Source: Stenotrophomonas bentonitica (GTDB lineage Bacteria > Pseudomonadota > Gammaproteobacteria > Xanthomonadales > Xanthomonadaceae). From it: a stretch of DNA of 64,000 nt. The notes beneath the pieces are model-generated. The model saw only the letters and a program-made list of their open reading frames with translations, did not search any database and was not told the DNA's origin. Shown here piece by piece: positions 42,914 through 50,905 of the stretch; the stretch's first letter is position 1, and the number at the start of each line of letters is the position of its first letter. The DNA lies in assembly GCF_013185915.1 (NCBI RefSeq), contig NZ_JAAZUH010000001.1:2170001-2234000 (forward strand), in the 5' to 3' direction. The position numbers were made by a program, and so were the translations under genes.

Positions 42914-45295
42914 TCAGCCCATGCGGCGCGCGGCCTGCTGCTCCTGTTCGCGCTGTTCGGCGCCCAGGTCGGCCGCCAGCGCCGGCGCCGCGGCGGATCG
43001 CTCCTGCTGGCGCTGGACCTCGGCCACCTGCTCGGTGCTCACGCTGAGCGGCTGCTGGCGGCCGGCAACCACGTCCACCTGCGCCAGCTGGCGGTGCACC
43101 GAGGTCAGGTCCTGGGTATCGACGGCGAACACGCGGGTGCGGTCCTCGCTGAGTACGACCCGCTCGATGCGTTCCAGGCCTTCCTGCGTGGCCTTGGCCG
43201 CCAGTGCACCGGCCAACTGGTCGCTCTGCAGGTCGGGCACGCGGTTGTGGGCTGCATCGATGCCATGAACACCCGACTGGGCACCCTGGAACATGTGGTA
43301 CTGCCTGTGGCCGGGGTCGTTGATGCCGACCACCAGCGTGGAGGGCTCGGCGGCGATCGCAGCGTGCTTTTCACCCGGGTGCTGGATGCGTTCGTGCTTT
43401 TCCAGCAGGTCGCGGGCGCGGGCCTCCTGCTTCTCCAGTTCGGCATCGAGGCTTGGAATGACGGTATCTGCCATGCCATGGCGCGCGGCCGCCTCGCCGA
43501 AGGACGGCATGATGCGGTTGGCGAACACGGCGGTTTCGGCGAGGTTGAGCAGGTTCTGCGGGCGGTTGGCGGTCGGCACATGCGTGGCAACGGCCGCCGC
43601 GGTCGCGGTACCCACGCCACCTACGGTGGCGAGTACGGCAGGCGCCTGCGCGGTGACGTTCTTCACGTGGTACGCAGAGAAGTCGTAGCCCTGGTCGACG
43701 TAGGCACCGGCGGTGGCGTAGCCATTTCGCAGGGTGCCGGCCACCCACTGTCCCTGACGGTCGATGCCGTCAGCGACGCGTTGCCCGGCCGCACGCACGG
43801 TGGCGGCGTCTTCGCGCGCCTCGCGCTCGGCTTCAACGGCGCGGCTCTCCTGTGTGGTACGGATCTGCTCGGCGTTTGCCTGCAAGCGCTTCGATACGTC
43901 GTCCAACCCGATCAGGTCCGCACCGGCAGACAGCGCCGACAGCGGCCCGGCCATCAGGTGGCCGCGCACGCGGTCGCGGGTAGCTTCCACCATGCCGGTC
44001 AGTTCGCGCCCACTGGCGATCACCGTGGTGCCGCCCTGCACGCCGACCCGCAGCGTGGCCGACCCGGTTTCCACCACCTTGCCGACCACCATGCCCTGCA
44101 CCCGTGCGACCTGCTCGAGGCCATCACCGGTCTTGTCCAGTGCGTACGCCACGCCAGCACCGGCACGTTCGACCTGTTCGCCCGCTACGCGACCGGCGCG
44201 CATGCCCTGCGCACCGGCGTGCAGCACGGTGGACAGCGGACCCGCAAGTTCGGCGACCTGGCTGGGCGCGGCGGTGCGTGCACGGTCGACCAGCTCGCCC
44301 GCAATGCGCGTCTTGGCATCCAGCACGATCTCCATGCGACCGGCCGCCACCGGAACGTTGCGCAGCGCTTCATTGCCGGGCTTGGACCCCAGCTGCTCGA
44401 CGAACTGCGCGGCGGCGGTCTGCGCACCGGGCGGCAGCATTTCGCGCATCTTCTCGGTGACCAGCGACTGCATCATGGGTTCCTGCAGCAGCTTGCTGGC
44501 TTCGTTGGCCAGCAGTCCGTAACCGTTGCGCTGGCGCTCGTTCAAGCGCTGCAGGCCGTTCTGCACATCGTTGAGTACTTCACCACTGGTTTGATACGTA
44601 TGCACGGTCTGCTGCGGATTGAATGTAGGCAGCCCGTTGTCCTTGGCGTACCGCGAAGCGGTGTCGGGATGCAGGCCGGCTGCATTGAAGGTGGTGGCAC
44701 GCGCACCGGTCACGGCCGACGCCGCAGAGGCCATGCCGCCACCGAGGGAGTGGCCGGCGATTTCGAAATTGCCCGCCGTTTTCTGGTTCAACAGCGCACC
44801 CAACTGCATCGCGCGATCATAGTAATCGCTGCGCATGCCAATACCCTGCTGGCCATTGTTGAGGAAGTCTTCGCCGCCCGATTCGCGACGACCACTCGGC
44901 GCGGCAGGATCGATGATCTCGCCGGTCGAACCTTTGAACACCACTACGGGCTTGGCATCATCTCCAAACACGCGCTTGTCTGGAAGGTAGATTTCCGCAC
45001 GGAACCCTGAATCTGGCGGCTGCAGGCGGACTCGGATTTCCGCGTCCGACATCTCGATGCCAGCGGCCCGCAGCGCCGCAGGATCCACGCTCGCGCGTGT
45101 CCAGCCTGCAGGCGGCTCGCCATCGTGCTTTGCCGAAAGATAGACGTCTGCGGCCAGACCGGACATCTCGCGCGCGTGATAGGTCTCCTGCAGTCGATCT
45201 GCCGCGTTGTCGTTGCCGCTGTCGCGCAGTTGCTGGACGAGACGATTCTGTTCCTGGATGGCGCGGCTGCGCGCCTCGTTGTCGGGACCACTCAT
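42914..45295 (-). CDS. Predicted type IV secreted antibacterial effector: lipase domain plus XVIPCD
   Basis: 793 residues from the ATG at 45295, which has GGAG 6 bases upstream. The N-terminal part contains a lipase-like elbow, IAGHSLGGGMASA, with Ser near residue 183, and a preceding VVVFKGS strand, as in class 3 lipases/phospholipases. A long Ala/Val/Thr-rich central region follows. The last 130 or so residues match the XVIPCD signal of Xanthomonadaceae effectors (GHRQYHMFQGAQSGVHGID, IERVVLSEDRTRVFAVD, Gln-rich tail), which is recognised by VirD4 of the antibacterial type IV secretion system. The secretion machinery is not in this window. A divergent ankyrin lipoprotein may be the immunity partner. 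Confidence 0.85.
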   Translation of the reverse strand: MSGPDNEARSRAIQEQNRLVQQLRDSGNDNAADRLQETYHAREMSGLAADVYLSAKHDGEPPAGWTRASVDPAALRAAGIEMSDAEIRVRLQPPDSGFRAEIYLPDKRVFGDDAKPVVVFKGSTGEIIDPAAPSGRRESGGEDFLNNGQQGIGMRSDYYDRAMQLGALLNQKTAGNFEIAGHSLGGGMASAASAVTGARATTFNAAGLHPDTASRYAKDNGLPTFNPQQTVHTYQTSGEVLNDVQNGLQRLNERQRNGYGLLANEASKLLQEPMMQSLVTEKMREMLPPGAQTAAAQFVEQLGSKPGNEALRNVPVAAGRMEIVLDAKTRIAGELVDRARTAAPSQVAELAGPLSTVLHAGAQGMRAGRVAGEQVERAGAGVAYALDKTGDGLEQVARVQGMVVGKVVETGSATLRVGVQGGTTVIASGRELTGMVEATRDRVRGHLMAGPLSALSAGADLIGLDDVSKRLQANAEQIRTTQESRAVEAEREAREDAATVRAAGQRVADGIDRQGQWVAGTLRNGYATAGAYVDQGYDFSAYHVKNVTAQAPAVLATVGGVGTATAAAVATHVPTANRPQNLLNLAETAVFANRIMPSFGEAAARHGMADTVIPSLDAELEKQEARARDLLEKHERIQHPGEKHAAIAAEPSTLVVGINDPGHRQYHMFQGAQSGVHGIDAAHNRVPDLQSDQLAGALAAKATQEGLERIERVVLSEDRTRVFAVDTQDLTSVHRQLAQVDVVAGRQQPLSVSTEQVAEVQRQQERSAAAPALAADLGAEQREQEQQAARRMG

Positions 45296-45406
45296 GGCAT
45301 GCTCCATTGCACAGTGAAAGCGCGCGACGCTCTCGCGTCGCACGCCTTATCGAATACTAGAACACTTTGCTACTGTCACCCTTCACGGACCGAATTGAGG
45401 AAGATC
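45296..45406. promoter_or_regulatory. Divergent control region of effector and ankyrin lipoprotein
   Basis: 111 bases between divergent starts. It carries a perfect inverted repeat, GCGACGC-TCTC-GCGTCGC, at 45324-45341. The symmetric site lies between the two genes and could be an operator that co-regulates both, or a leader hairpin. No confident -35/-10 pair was assigned. Confidence 0.4.
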
Positions 45407-46273
45407 ATGCCGTTGCGCCTTCACACGATGACAACGAAATCCGTTCTTTTTGCGGCGTGGCTGACAGTTTTTCTCCTTTGTGGATGCACGGCATCATCTG
45501 CACAGGGCGCGGGACAGTACTTCGAAGGCAAGGCGCTTGCACTGGCCGTTGCCAGCGAACGTGGCGATGCTGCGGAAGTGCAGCGCCTGATGAAAAGCGA
45601 TGGGGTCGACCCCGACGTCGAGTTCGCCAAACGCGATGGAATCCCGCTGCTCGCGTGGCCGTTGCGCGCGCGCAATCTGGAAGGACTACGCGCGATGCTG
45701 GACAACGGCGCCAACCCGAATGCACGGCGGGTGCGGGAGGTCGATGGCAAGCCGTTCAAGTACAACAACGCCATGGTGTATGCGGTGCGCCTGGAAGATC
45801 CGGCATTCCTGCGGCTGTTGCTCAAGCATGGCGGTGATCCCAACACCCGCAGCAGCGGCGGAGAGTCGCTGCTGTTCCAGGCGTTCATCAACGGCAATCA
45901 ATGGAAGAATGTGCAGCAGCTGGTTGAGGCTGGCGCCAGGGTCAACGACAACAATCTTGGCCAGGCCGACACGGTACTGAGCTGGTACACGGCACGTGGT
46001 GGCTTCGACGCGGCGTACTGGTTGCTGGAACATGGGGCGGACCCGACGATATCCGCGCCCGCTGCGGCGGGGTCGAATGGTCCCGCGCGCCAGATGATGG
46101 TGGAAGACATTTACTGGGAAATCACCACACCGGATCTTCTGCCGTGGCAAAAGAAGAGCCAGGCATGGCTGATTGCGCGCGGCATTGAACGTCCACCGAT
46201 GCCTGAGCACATCCGGAAGAAGCGGGAGGCGTTCAAGTTCCCGTCGCGCGAGGAAGATGTGCCGTTGCTTTGA
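45407..46273 (+). CDS. Ankyrin-repeat lipoprotein, candidate immunity protein
   Basis: 288 residues from the ATG at 45407 (GAGGA upstream); an ATG at 45428 would still leave a signal sequence. The N-terminus has a hydrophobic segment and a lipobox-like LLCGC, so it is probably a periplasmic lipoprotein. Four or so ankyrin repeats follow (LEGLRAMLDNGANPNAR, DPAFLRLLLKHGGDPNTR, VQQLVEAGARVND, AAYWLLEHGADPT). Ankyrin lipoproteins protect against some periplasm-acting lipase effectors. Its divergent position beside a lipase-XVIPCD effector makes it a candidate immunity protein; normally such genes are in the same operon, so the link is not certain. Confidence 0.72.
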   Translation: MPLRLHTMTTKSVLFAAWLTVFLLCGCTASSAQGAGQYFEGKALALAVASERGDAAEVQRLMKSDGVDPDVEFAKRDGIPLLAWPLRARNLEGLRAMLDNGANPNARRVREVDGKPFKYNNAMVYAVRLEDPAFLRLLLKHGGDPNTRSSGGESLLFQAFINGNQWKNVQQLVEAGARVNDNNLGQADTVLSWYTARGGFDAAYWLLEHGADPTISAPAAAGSNGPARQMMVEDIYWEITTPDLLPWQKKSQAWLIARGIERPPMPEHIRKKREAFKFPSREEDVPLL

Positions 46274-46281
46274 TGTGTGGC

Positions 46282-46304
46282 AGCCACGCAAGGCGTGGCT
46301 CTAC
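46282..46304 (-). repeat. SMAG-type REP monomer
   Basis: AGCCACGC-AAG-GCGTGGCT followed by CTAC: on the minus strand this reads GTAG plus an imperfect-loop hairpin, the SMAG format of S. maltophilia. The element overlaps the last codons and the TAG stop of the yegS gene. Confidence 0.75.
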
Positions 46305-47254
46305 CGCAGGGTGGGTGCCGGGCGAAGCTCGGCCAGGAGCGCGCTGTCCAGCGGCAGGTGCATGCGCAGTCGCGATGCGACGCAGTCGATGCGGAAACGG
46401 CGCGCCTTTACCGGTTCTCCGTCCAGATTGAGTGTCATCGGTTCGTCGGCGTCGATCTCCACCCACGGCGCCCGGGTACGTTCGGCCACCTGCTCCAGTG
46501 CACCCTGCTTGCCGCCACGCACCAGCGCGGCGAGGGTGGACGCGACTTCGCCACTGAGCTCTGGAATGACGGTGACATCCAACAGGCCATCGTCGACCAA
46601 CGCCTCCGGGCACAGCACCTGCCCGCCGCCGGCCTGGCGGCCGTTGCCGATTCCCAGTGCGATGAAGCCCCCTTCCCAACTGAAGTCCGGCGTGCGCAGC
46701 CGTGCACGGATCGGCTCGATCCGGCCAAGCCGGGAGATGCCGGTGACCAGATAGGCCAGGCCACCCAGCACCTTCTTCAGACCTTCGTCGGTTTCCACCG
46801 TCACCTCCGTGCCGAAGCCGCCACTGGCCACGTTGGCGCACCACCAGAGATCGCCTTCGGCATCGATGCGCAGCAGGTCCAGCGGTCGGGCGGTTTGGGC
46901 CAGGATCATCTGCAGGGCCTGCAGCGGCTCGTCCGGTATGCCGGCGGCCGTGGCAAAGTCATTGGCGGTGCCCAGCGGCACCAGTCCAAGCGAAGGCAAG
47001 GCGTCGGCCGGTTCGTCGCGGTGCGCCAGGGTCTCAGCGACCTCGCTCAGGGTGCCGTCGCCCCCGGCGGCAATGATGGTATCCACCCCGTGCTCGATGG
47101 CTTCGGCCACGTACCGCTCGGCATCGCCATCCTCCCAGGTGACCCGGACCTCCAGGGTCACCCCCTGCTCGCGCAGCGCATGCACCGCCTCGCGCACCTC
47201 CTGGTTGCCGGTCGACTTGCCATTGAGGATCAGACGCCAGCGAAGACCACGCAT
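46301..47254 (-). CDS. yegS: YegS-type lipid kinase
   Basis: 317 residues. The diacylglycerol-kinase catalytic domain is clear: [14 protein letters not shown] start ([10 protein letters not shown]), [13 protein letters not shown] at about residues 60-72, [20 protein letters not shown], and LNLDGEP near the C-terminus. YegS phosphorylates phosphatidylglycerol in E. coli. The stop codon TAG lies within the GTAG head of a SMAG repeat, so the repeat forms the 3' end of the transcript. It is convergent with the ankyrin lipoprotein gene (27 bases apart). 181 bases upstream to the GNAT gene hold a hairpin only. Confidence 0.88.
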   Translation of the reverse strand: MRGLRWRLILNGKSTGNQEVREAVHALREQGVTLEVRVTWEDGDAERYVAEAIEHGVDTIIAAGGDGTLSEVAETLAHRDEPADALPSLGLVPLGTANDFATAAGIPDEPLQALQMILAQTARPLDLLRIDAEGDLWWCANVASGGFGTEVTVETDEGLKKVLGGLAYLVTGISRLGRIEPIRARLRTPDFSWEGGFIALGIGNGRQAGGGQVLCPEALVDDGLLDVTVIPELSGEVASTLAALVRGGKQGALEQVAERTRAPWVEIDADEPMTLNLDGEPVKARRFRIDCVASRLRMHLPLDSALLAELRPAPTLR

Positions 47255-47407
47255 ACAGCACTTCCACGGTAGGGGGAGGCGCAGGCTATCAGGGGGATAT
47301 GTCAGGCCCGGTGAACGTCATCAAACGGTCACCGATCGTCCGGAGAATGGAAGTCCATAGCAGGGACGACGGATGGAGGCAGGATCAGCCTCCCGCTATT
47401 CCCAGGG

Positions 47408-47437
47408 CCGCATTCGCAGGAGTGCGGTCTTTTTTTT
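47408..47437 (+). terminator. Hairpin with T-run next to the GNAT stop
   Basis: CCGCATTC and GAGTGCGG pair (one G-T) around a 4-base loop, followed on the plus strand by a run of nine T with one C near its start. The T-run direction would stop plus-strand transcription, yet no plus-strand gene lies nearby; on the minus strand it directly follows the GNAT stop. Function is therefore unclear. Confidence 0.4.
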
Positions 47438-47921
47438 ACGACGCGAAGTTCTTCAACGCGTCGCCTTCGAGCCGATACACCGTCCACTCACTCTGCGGCT
47501 TCGCGCCCGCCGCTTCGTAGAACTTGATGGCGGGCTCGTTCCAGTCCAGCACCGACCATTCGAAGCGGCCGCAGCCTTCGGCGACGGCGATGCGGGCGAT
47601 GTGCTGCAGCAGTGCCTTGCCGGCGCCGCTGCCGCGGTGATCCGGGCTGACGTACAGGTCTTCCAGGTAGATGCCGTTGCGGCCCAGCCAGGTGGAATAG
47701 TTGTAGAAGTACACCGCGTAGCCGATGGCGGTGCCATCGACTTCGCACACCAGCGCGCGGGCCTTGGCGTCGCCGCCGAACAGGCTGGCGACGATGCCGG
47801 CTTCGTCGGTCTGCACCGACGATTCGGCCTTCTCATAGATCGCCAGTTCGCGGATGAAGCGCAGGATCAGCGCGGCATCGGCGGCGGTGGCGGTACGGAT
47901 CTGCAGGCCGGCCGCGCCCAT
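47436..47921 (-). CDS. GNAT N-acetyltransferase, diamine/thialysine-type
   Basis: 161 residues. GNAT motif A is present in LEDLYVSPDHRGSGAGKALL (about residues 91-110), with the acetyl-CoA-binding R/Q-x-x-G-x-G/A. The C-terminal WSVLDWNEPAIKFYEAAGA and EWTVYRLEGDAL resemble spermidine/spermine and thialysine acetyltransferases. The substrate is probably an amine, but that rests on resemblance only. Two bases separate it from the upstream rpe gene, so the two are co-transcribed. Confidence 0.82.
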   Translation of the reverse strand: MGAAGLQIRTATAADAALILRFIRELAIYEKAESSVQTDEAGIVASLFGGDAKARALVCEVDGTAIGYAVYFYNYSTWLGRNGIYLEDLYVSPDHRGSGAGKALLQHIARIAVAEGCGRFEWSVLDWNEPAIKFYEAAGAKPQSEWTVYRLEGDALKNFAS

Positions 47922-47923
47922 CC

Positions 47924-48601
47924 TCAGCCCCGCGCCTTGGCTACGTTGTGGCGCATCTGGTCGATCACGTCCTTGTAGCTGATCGGCGCATTGAAGATCG
48001 CCGAGCCGGCCACGAAGGCATCGGCACCGGCGGCGGCGATCGCGCCGATGTTGTCGGCCTTGACCCCGCCGTCGATCTCCAGGCGCACATCGCGGCCGCT
48101 GGCATCGATCTTCTGGCGGACCACGCGCAGCTTGTCCAGCGCCGAGGGAATGAAGGCCTGGCCACCGAAGCCCGGGTTGACCGACATCAGCAGCACCAGG
48201 TCCAGGTCGTCCAGCACCCAGTCCAGGATGTCGACCGGGGTGCCCGGGTTGAGTACCAGGCCCGGCTTGCAGCCCAGCGAGCGGATCAGCTGGATGGTGC
48301 GGTGCACGTGGCGACTGGCTTCAGGGTGGAAGCTGATGTACGTGGCACCGGCCTCGGCGAAGTCCGGAATGATGCGATCCACCGGCTCCACCATCAGGTG
48401 CACGTCGATCGGCGCGGTCACGCCGTGCTTGCGCAGCGCCTGGCAGACCATCGGGCCGATGGTCAGGTTCGGCACGTAATGGTTGTCCATCACGTCGAAG
48501 TGGACCCAGTCGGCGCCGGCGGCGAGCACGGTGTCCACTTCCTCGCCAAGGCGGGCGAAGTTGGCGGACAGGATGGACGGGGCAATGATGCAGTTGGACA
48601 T
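47924..48601 (-). CDS. rpe: Ribulose-phosphate 3-epimerase
   Basis: 225 residues. TIM-barrel signatures are complete: [63 protein letters not shown] and [11 protein letters not shown]. The metal ligands (His, Asp, His, Asp) lie in these motifs. The enzyme interconverts ribulose- and xylulose-5-phosphate. Being part of the host core genome, it could supply xylulose-5-phosphate to the phosphoketolase carried by the ICE. Confidence 0.95.
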   Translation of the reverse strand: MSNCIIAPSILSANFARLGEEVDTVLAAGADWVHFDVMDNHYVPNLTIGPMVCQALRKHGVTAPIDVHLMVEPVDRIIPDFAEAGATYISFHPEASRHVHRTIQLIRSLGCKPGLVLNPGTPVDILDWVLDDLDLVLLMSVNPGFGGQAFIPSALDKLRVVRQKIDASGRDVRLEIDGGVKADNIGAIAAAGADAFVAGSAIFNAPISYKDVIDQMRHNVAKARG

Positions 48602-48642
48602 GGCCGGGGCCTTCAGGGACGTGGAGAGGGGGCGGCGCGCGC

Positions 48643-48972
48643 TCAGCGCTTGCGCAGGGTCTTGATGCGGTCGTAGGCGGCGTTGAGCTGGCGCGACCGG
48701 CGTTCGGCCTGCTGGCGCAGCTCGGGGGCGGCGCCCACGACCTTGTCGGGGTGGTACTGGGACATCAGCCGGCGGTAGGCCAGGTCGACCTCGGCGTCGG
48801 TGGCCTCGGAGGTCAGCCCCAGCTCGCGGTAGGGGTTCTCCCTGTTCAGGCGGAACCAGTCGGAGTCAAAGGCATGCCCGATGAGCAGGCCGACCACGGC
48901 GCCAAACAGCGGATTGGGCCTGAAAAGCAGGGCGCCGGCGATGAATCCGAGCAGTTTTCCGTACCAGCGCAT
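48643..48972 (-). CDS. Short membrane-anchored DnaJ-domain protein
   Basis: 109 residues. A hydrophobic N-terminus (about residues 7-32, with GFIAGALLF and [13 protein letters not shown]) is followed by a J-domain with the HPD motif in SQYHPDKV. The layout is that of DjlA without its central TerB domain. J-domain proteins stimulate the ATPase of DnaK at the membrane. 41 bases separate it from rpe, downstream on the same strand. Confidence 0.82.
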   Translation of the reverse strand: MRWYGKLLGFIAGALLFRPNPLFGAVVGLLIGHAFDSDWFRLNRENPYRELGLTSEATDAEVDLAYRRLMSQYHPDKVVGAAPELRQQAERRSRQLNAAYDRIKTLRKR

Positions 48973-49115
48973 GGTCGTCGGGGCGGCCGTGGCAACAAGG
49001 GATCCTCATTTTACGTCACAGCGGGCCCAACCCGCTTTACACTAGGCCGCCCGCTGTCCCTGCGGGCCCTCCGGGTGCCCTGGGCAGCTGTCTCGACGAA
49101 GCCTCAGGAGTGCCC

Positions 49116-50042
49116 GTGCCGACCACGTTGTTGCAATCCGATCTCCCCGGCCTGCCCTTGCGCCATCGCGGCAAGGTGCGTGATGTTTTCGACATTCCAC
49201 GCGAGCGGCTGCCTGCCGGCACCCCGCCGGGGGACTACCTGCTGATGGTCGCCACCGACCGTCTGTCCGCCTTCGACGTGGTGCTGCCCGATCCGATCCC
49301 GGGCAAGGGCGAAATGCTCTGCCAGGTGTCGAACTTCTGGTTCGCCAAGACCGCGCACCTGATGCCCAACCACCTGACCGGCATCGACGTGGCCAGCGTG
49401 CTGCCCGAAGGCGTGGACCCGGCCCTGTATGCCAAGCGCGCCGTGGTGACCCGCAAGCTCAAGCCGGTGCCGGTGGAAGCCATCGCCCGCGGCTACCTGA
49501 TCGGCAGCGGCTGGAAGGACTACCAGCGCACCGGCAAGGTCAGCGGCATTGAACTGCCTGACGGCCTGCGCCAGGCCGAGCAGCTGCCCGAGCCGATCTT
49601 CACCCCCTCGACCAAGGCCGCCGTGGGCGACCATGACGAGAACATCGACTTCGACGCGATGGTGAAGGCGGTCGGTGCGGACCTGGCCGAACGCGTGCGC
49701 GACGCCACCCTGCGCATCTACAAGTTCGCCGCCGATTACGCGCGCGAGCACGGCATCATCCTGGCCGATACCAAGTTCGAGTTCGGGACCGACGCCGACG
49801 GCCGCCTGTACATCATGGACGAGATGCTGACGCCGGATTCCTCGCGTTACTGGCCGGCCGACGAGTACGAAGTCGGCACCAGCCCGCCGAGCTACGACAA
49901 GCAGTTCGTCCGCGATTACCTGGAGACCCTGGACTGGGGCAAGACCGCTCCGGGCCCGGCGATTCCGGCGGAGATCATCGAACGCACGCGCGCCAAGTAC
50001 GCTGAAGCACTGCAGCGGCTGGCGGGAATTTCGGTCGATTGA
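49116..50042 (+). CDS. purC: Phosphoribosylaminoimidazole-succinocarboxamide synthase
   Basis: 308 residues from the GTG at 49116, chosen because AGGAG ends 5 bases upstream; a GTG at 49110 overlaps that site. SAICAR synthase motifs: GKVRDVFDI near residue 20, [31 protein letters not shown], and [11 protein letters not shown], followed by [13 protein letters not shown]. It is the longer, yeast-like form of PurC found in many proteobacteria. Step eight of IMP synthesis. The next gene follows after 9 bases. Confidence 0.93.
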   Translation: MPTTLLQSDLPGLPLRHRGKVRDVFDIPRERLPAGTPPGDYLLMVATDRLSAFDVVLPDPIPGKGEMLCQVSNFWFAKTAHLMPNHLTGIDVASVLPEGVDPALYAKRAVVTRKLKPVPVEAIARGYLIGSGWKDYQRTGKVSGIELPDGLRQAEQLPEPIFTPSTKAAVGDHDENIDFDAMVKAVGADLAERVRDATLRIYKFAADYAREHGIILADTKFEFGTDADGRLYIMDEMLTPDSSRYWPADEYEVGTSPPSYDKQFVRDYLETLDWGKTAPGPAIPAEIIERTRAKYAEALQRLAGISVD

Positions 50043-50051
50043 GGAACCTCG

Positions 50052-50537
50052 ATGTCCACGACTACCCAGCTTGTGCGACCCATCGACCGGTATTTCGCCA
50101 GCTACTCGGCTGACCACCGCAATACGCTGAACCAGCGCATCCATGTGGTGGCGGTACCGGCGATCCTGTGGTCGGTGGTCGCCCTGCTGTGGTGCCTGCC
50201 GCCGTTGATCACCTGGTTCCAGTACGGGGTGTGGGCGGGGGTGGCGATGTTCACCGCGTGGTGCTTCTACAACCGGCTCTCGCGCCGGTTGGGGCTGGGC
50301 ATGCTGGCCTTCTTCTTCGTCTCCGGCTGTACCTGCCGGCTGCTGGAAGCCGAGATCGGCCTGGCCAACCTGGCCTGGCTGGGGCTGGGCGTGTTCGTGG
50401 TGGCATGGATCGCGCAGTTCATCGGCCACAAGTACGAAGGGCGCAAGCCCAGCTTCCTCACTGACCTGACCTATCTGTTGATCGGCCCGGCCTGGGTGAT
50501 GGCCAAGTTCTACCACCGGATGGACTGGCGGTATTGA
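50052..50537 (+). CDS. Mpo1-like (DUF962) membrane protein
   Basis: 161 residues with four hydrophobic segments and the DUF962 motifs SYSADHRNTLNQRIHVVAVP near the N-terminus and QFIGHKYEGRKPSFL near residue 125, with the conserved His residues. The yeast homologue Mpo1 is an iron-dependent dioxygenase acting in alpha-oxidation of 2-hydroxy fatty acids. Whether the bacterial protein does the same is unknown. It is closely linked to purC without an obvious functional reason. Confidence 0.8.
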   Translation: MSTTTQLVRPIDRYFASYSADHRNTLNQRIHVVAVPAILWSVVALLWCLPPLITWFQYGVWAGVAMFTAWCFYNRLSRRLGLGMLAFFFVSGCTCRLLEAEIGLANLAWLGLGVFVVAWIAQFIGHKYEGRKPSFLTDLTYLLIGPAWVMAKFYHRMDWRY

Positions 50538-50905
50538 GCATGCGCCGGGCAGCGCCCGGCGCCACGCGAACCTGAACGAAAATCATGCTCACTCCTGCTC
50601 CACGCGGGCGGGTGGAGCATGGCCGTGGGAGTGCGGTTGGACGGGGGAACCGTTCATGTTCTGGACGCGGCTGCGCAGCGCGCAGCCCCCGTCATTGCTG
50701 GGCCGACCGGCCGCCGGACCGCGCGTTGCGCGGAATGTCCGGACGACTCCATACGCGATGGAACGTACCCGAATGGGCGTGTGCGTGGCGATAGAGAAAA
50801 TGAATCACGCACGTTGCCTGCAATTGATGGCGTAATCGAGTCTTTCCGCGACAAATCCCCGCCTGTTAGACTGAAAGGCCTGCTCGTGAATCCCGCATTC
50901 CCTGC
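50538..50905. other. Non-coding region with hairpins before the Mrp operon
   Basis: 368 bases without a convincing gene. GCGCCGGGC-AGC-GCCCGGCGC (50542-50562) lies 5 bases after the DUF962 stop and is a likely terminator or REP. A second hairpin, GGCTGCGC-AGC-GCGCAGCC, occupies 50669-50687. The promoter of the Mrp operon should lie in the last 100 bases; no strong -35/-10 pair was seen. Confidence 0.5.

Noticed and set aside
41694..45010. Long plus-strand frames opposite trpE and the effector gene
   Set aside because: They contain no motif and run across two unrelated genes whose minus-strand products are recognisable families.
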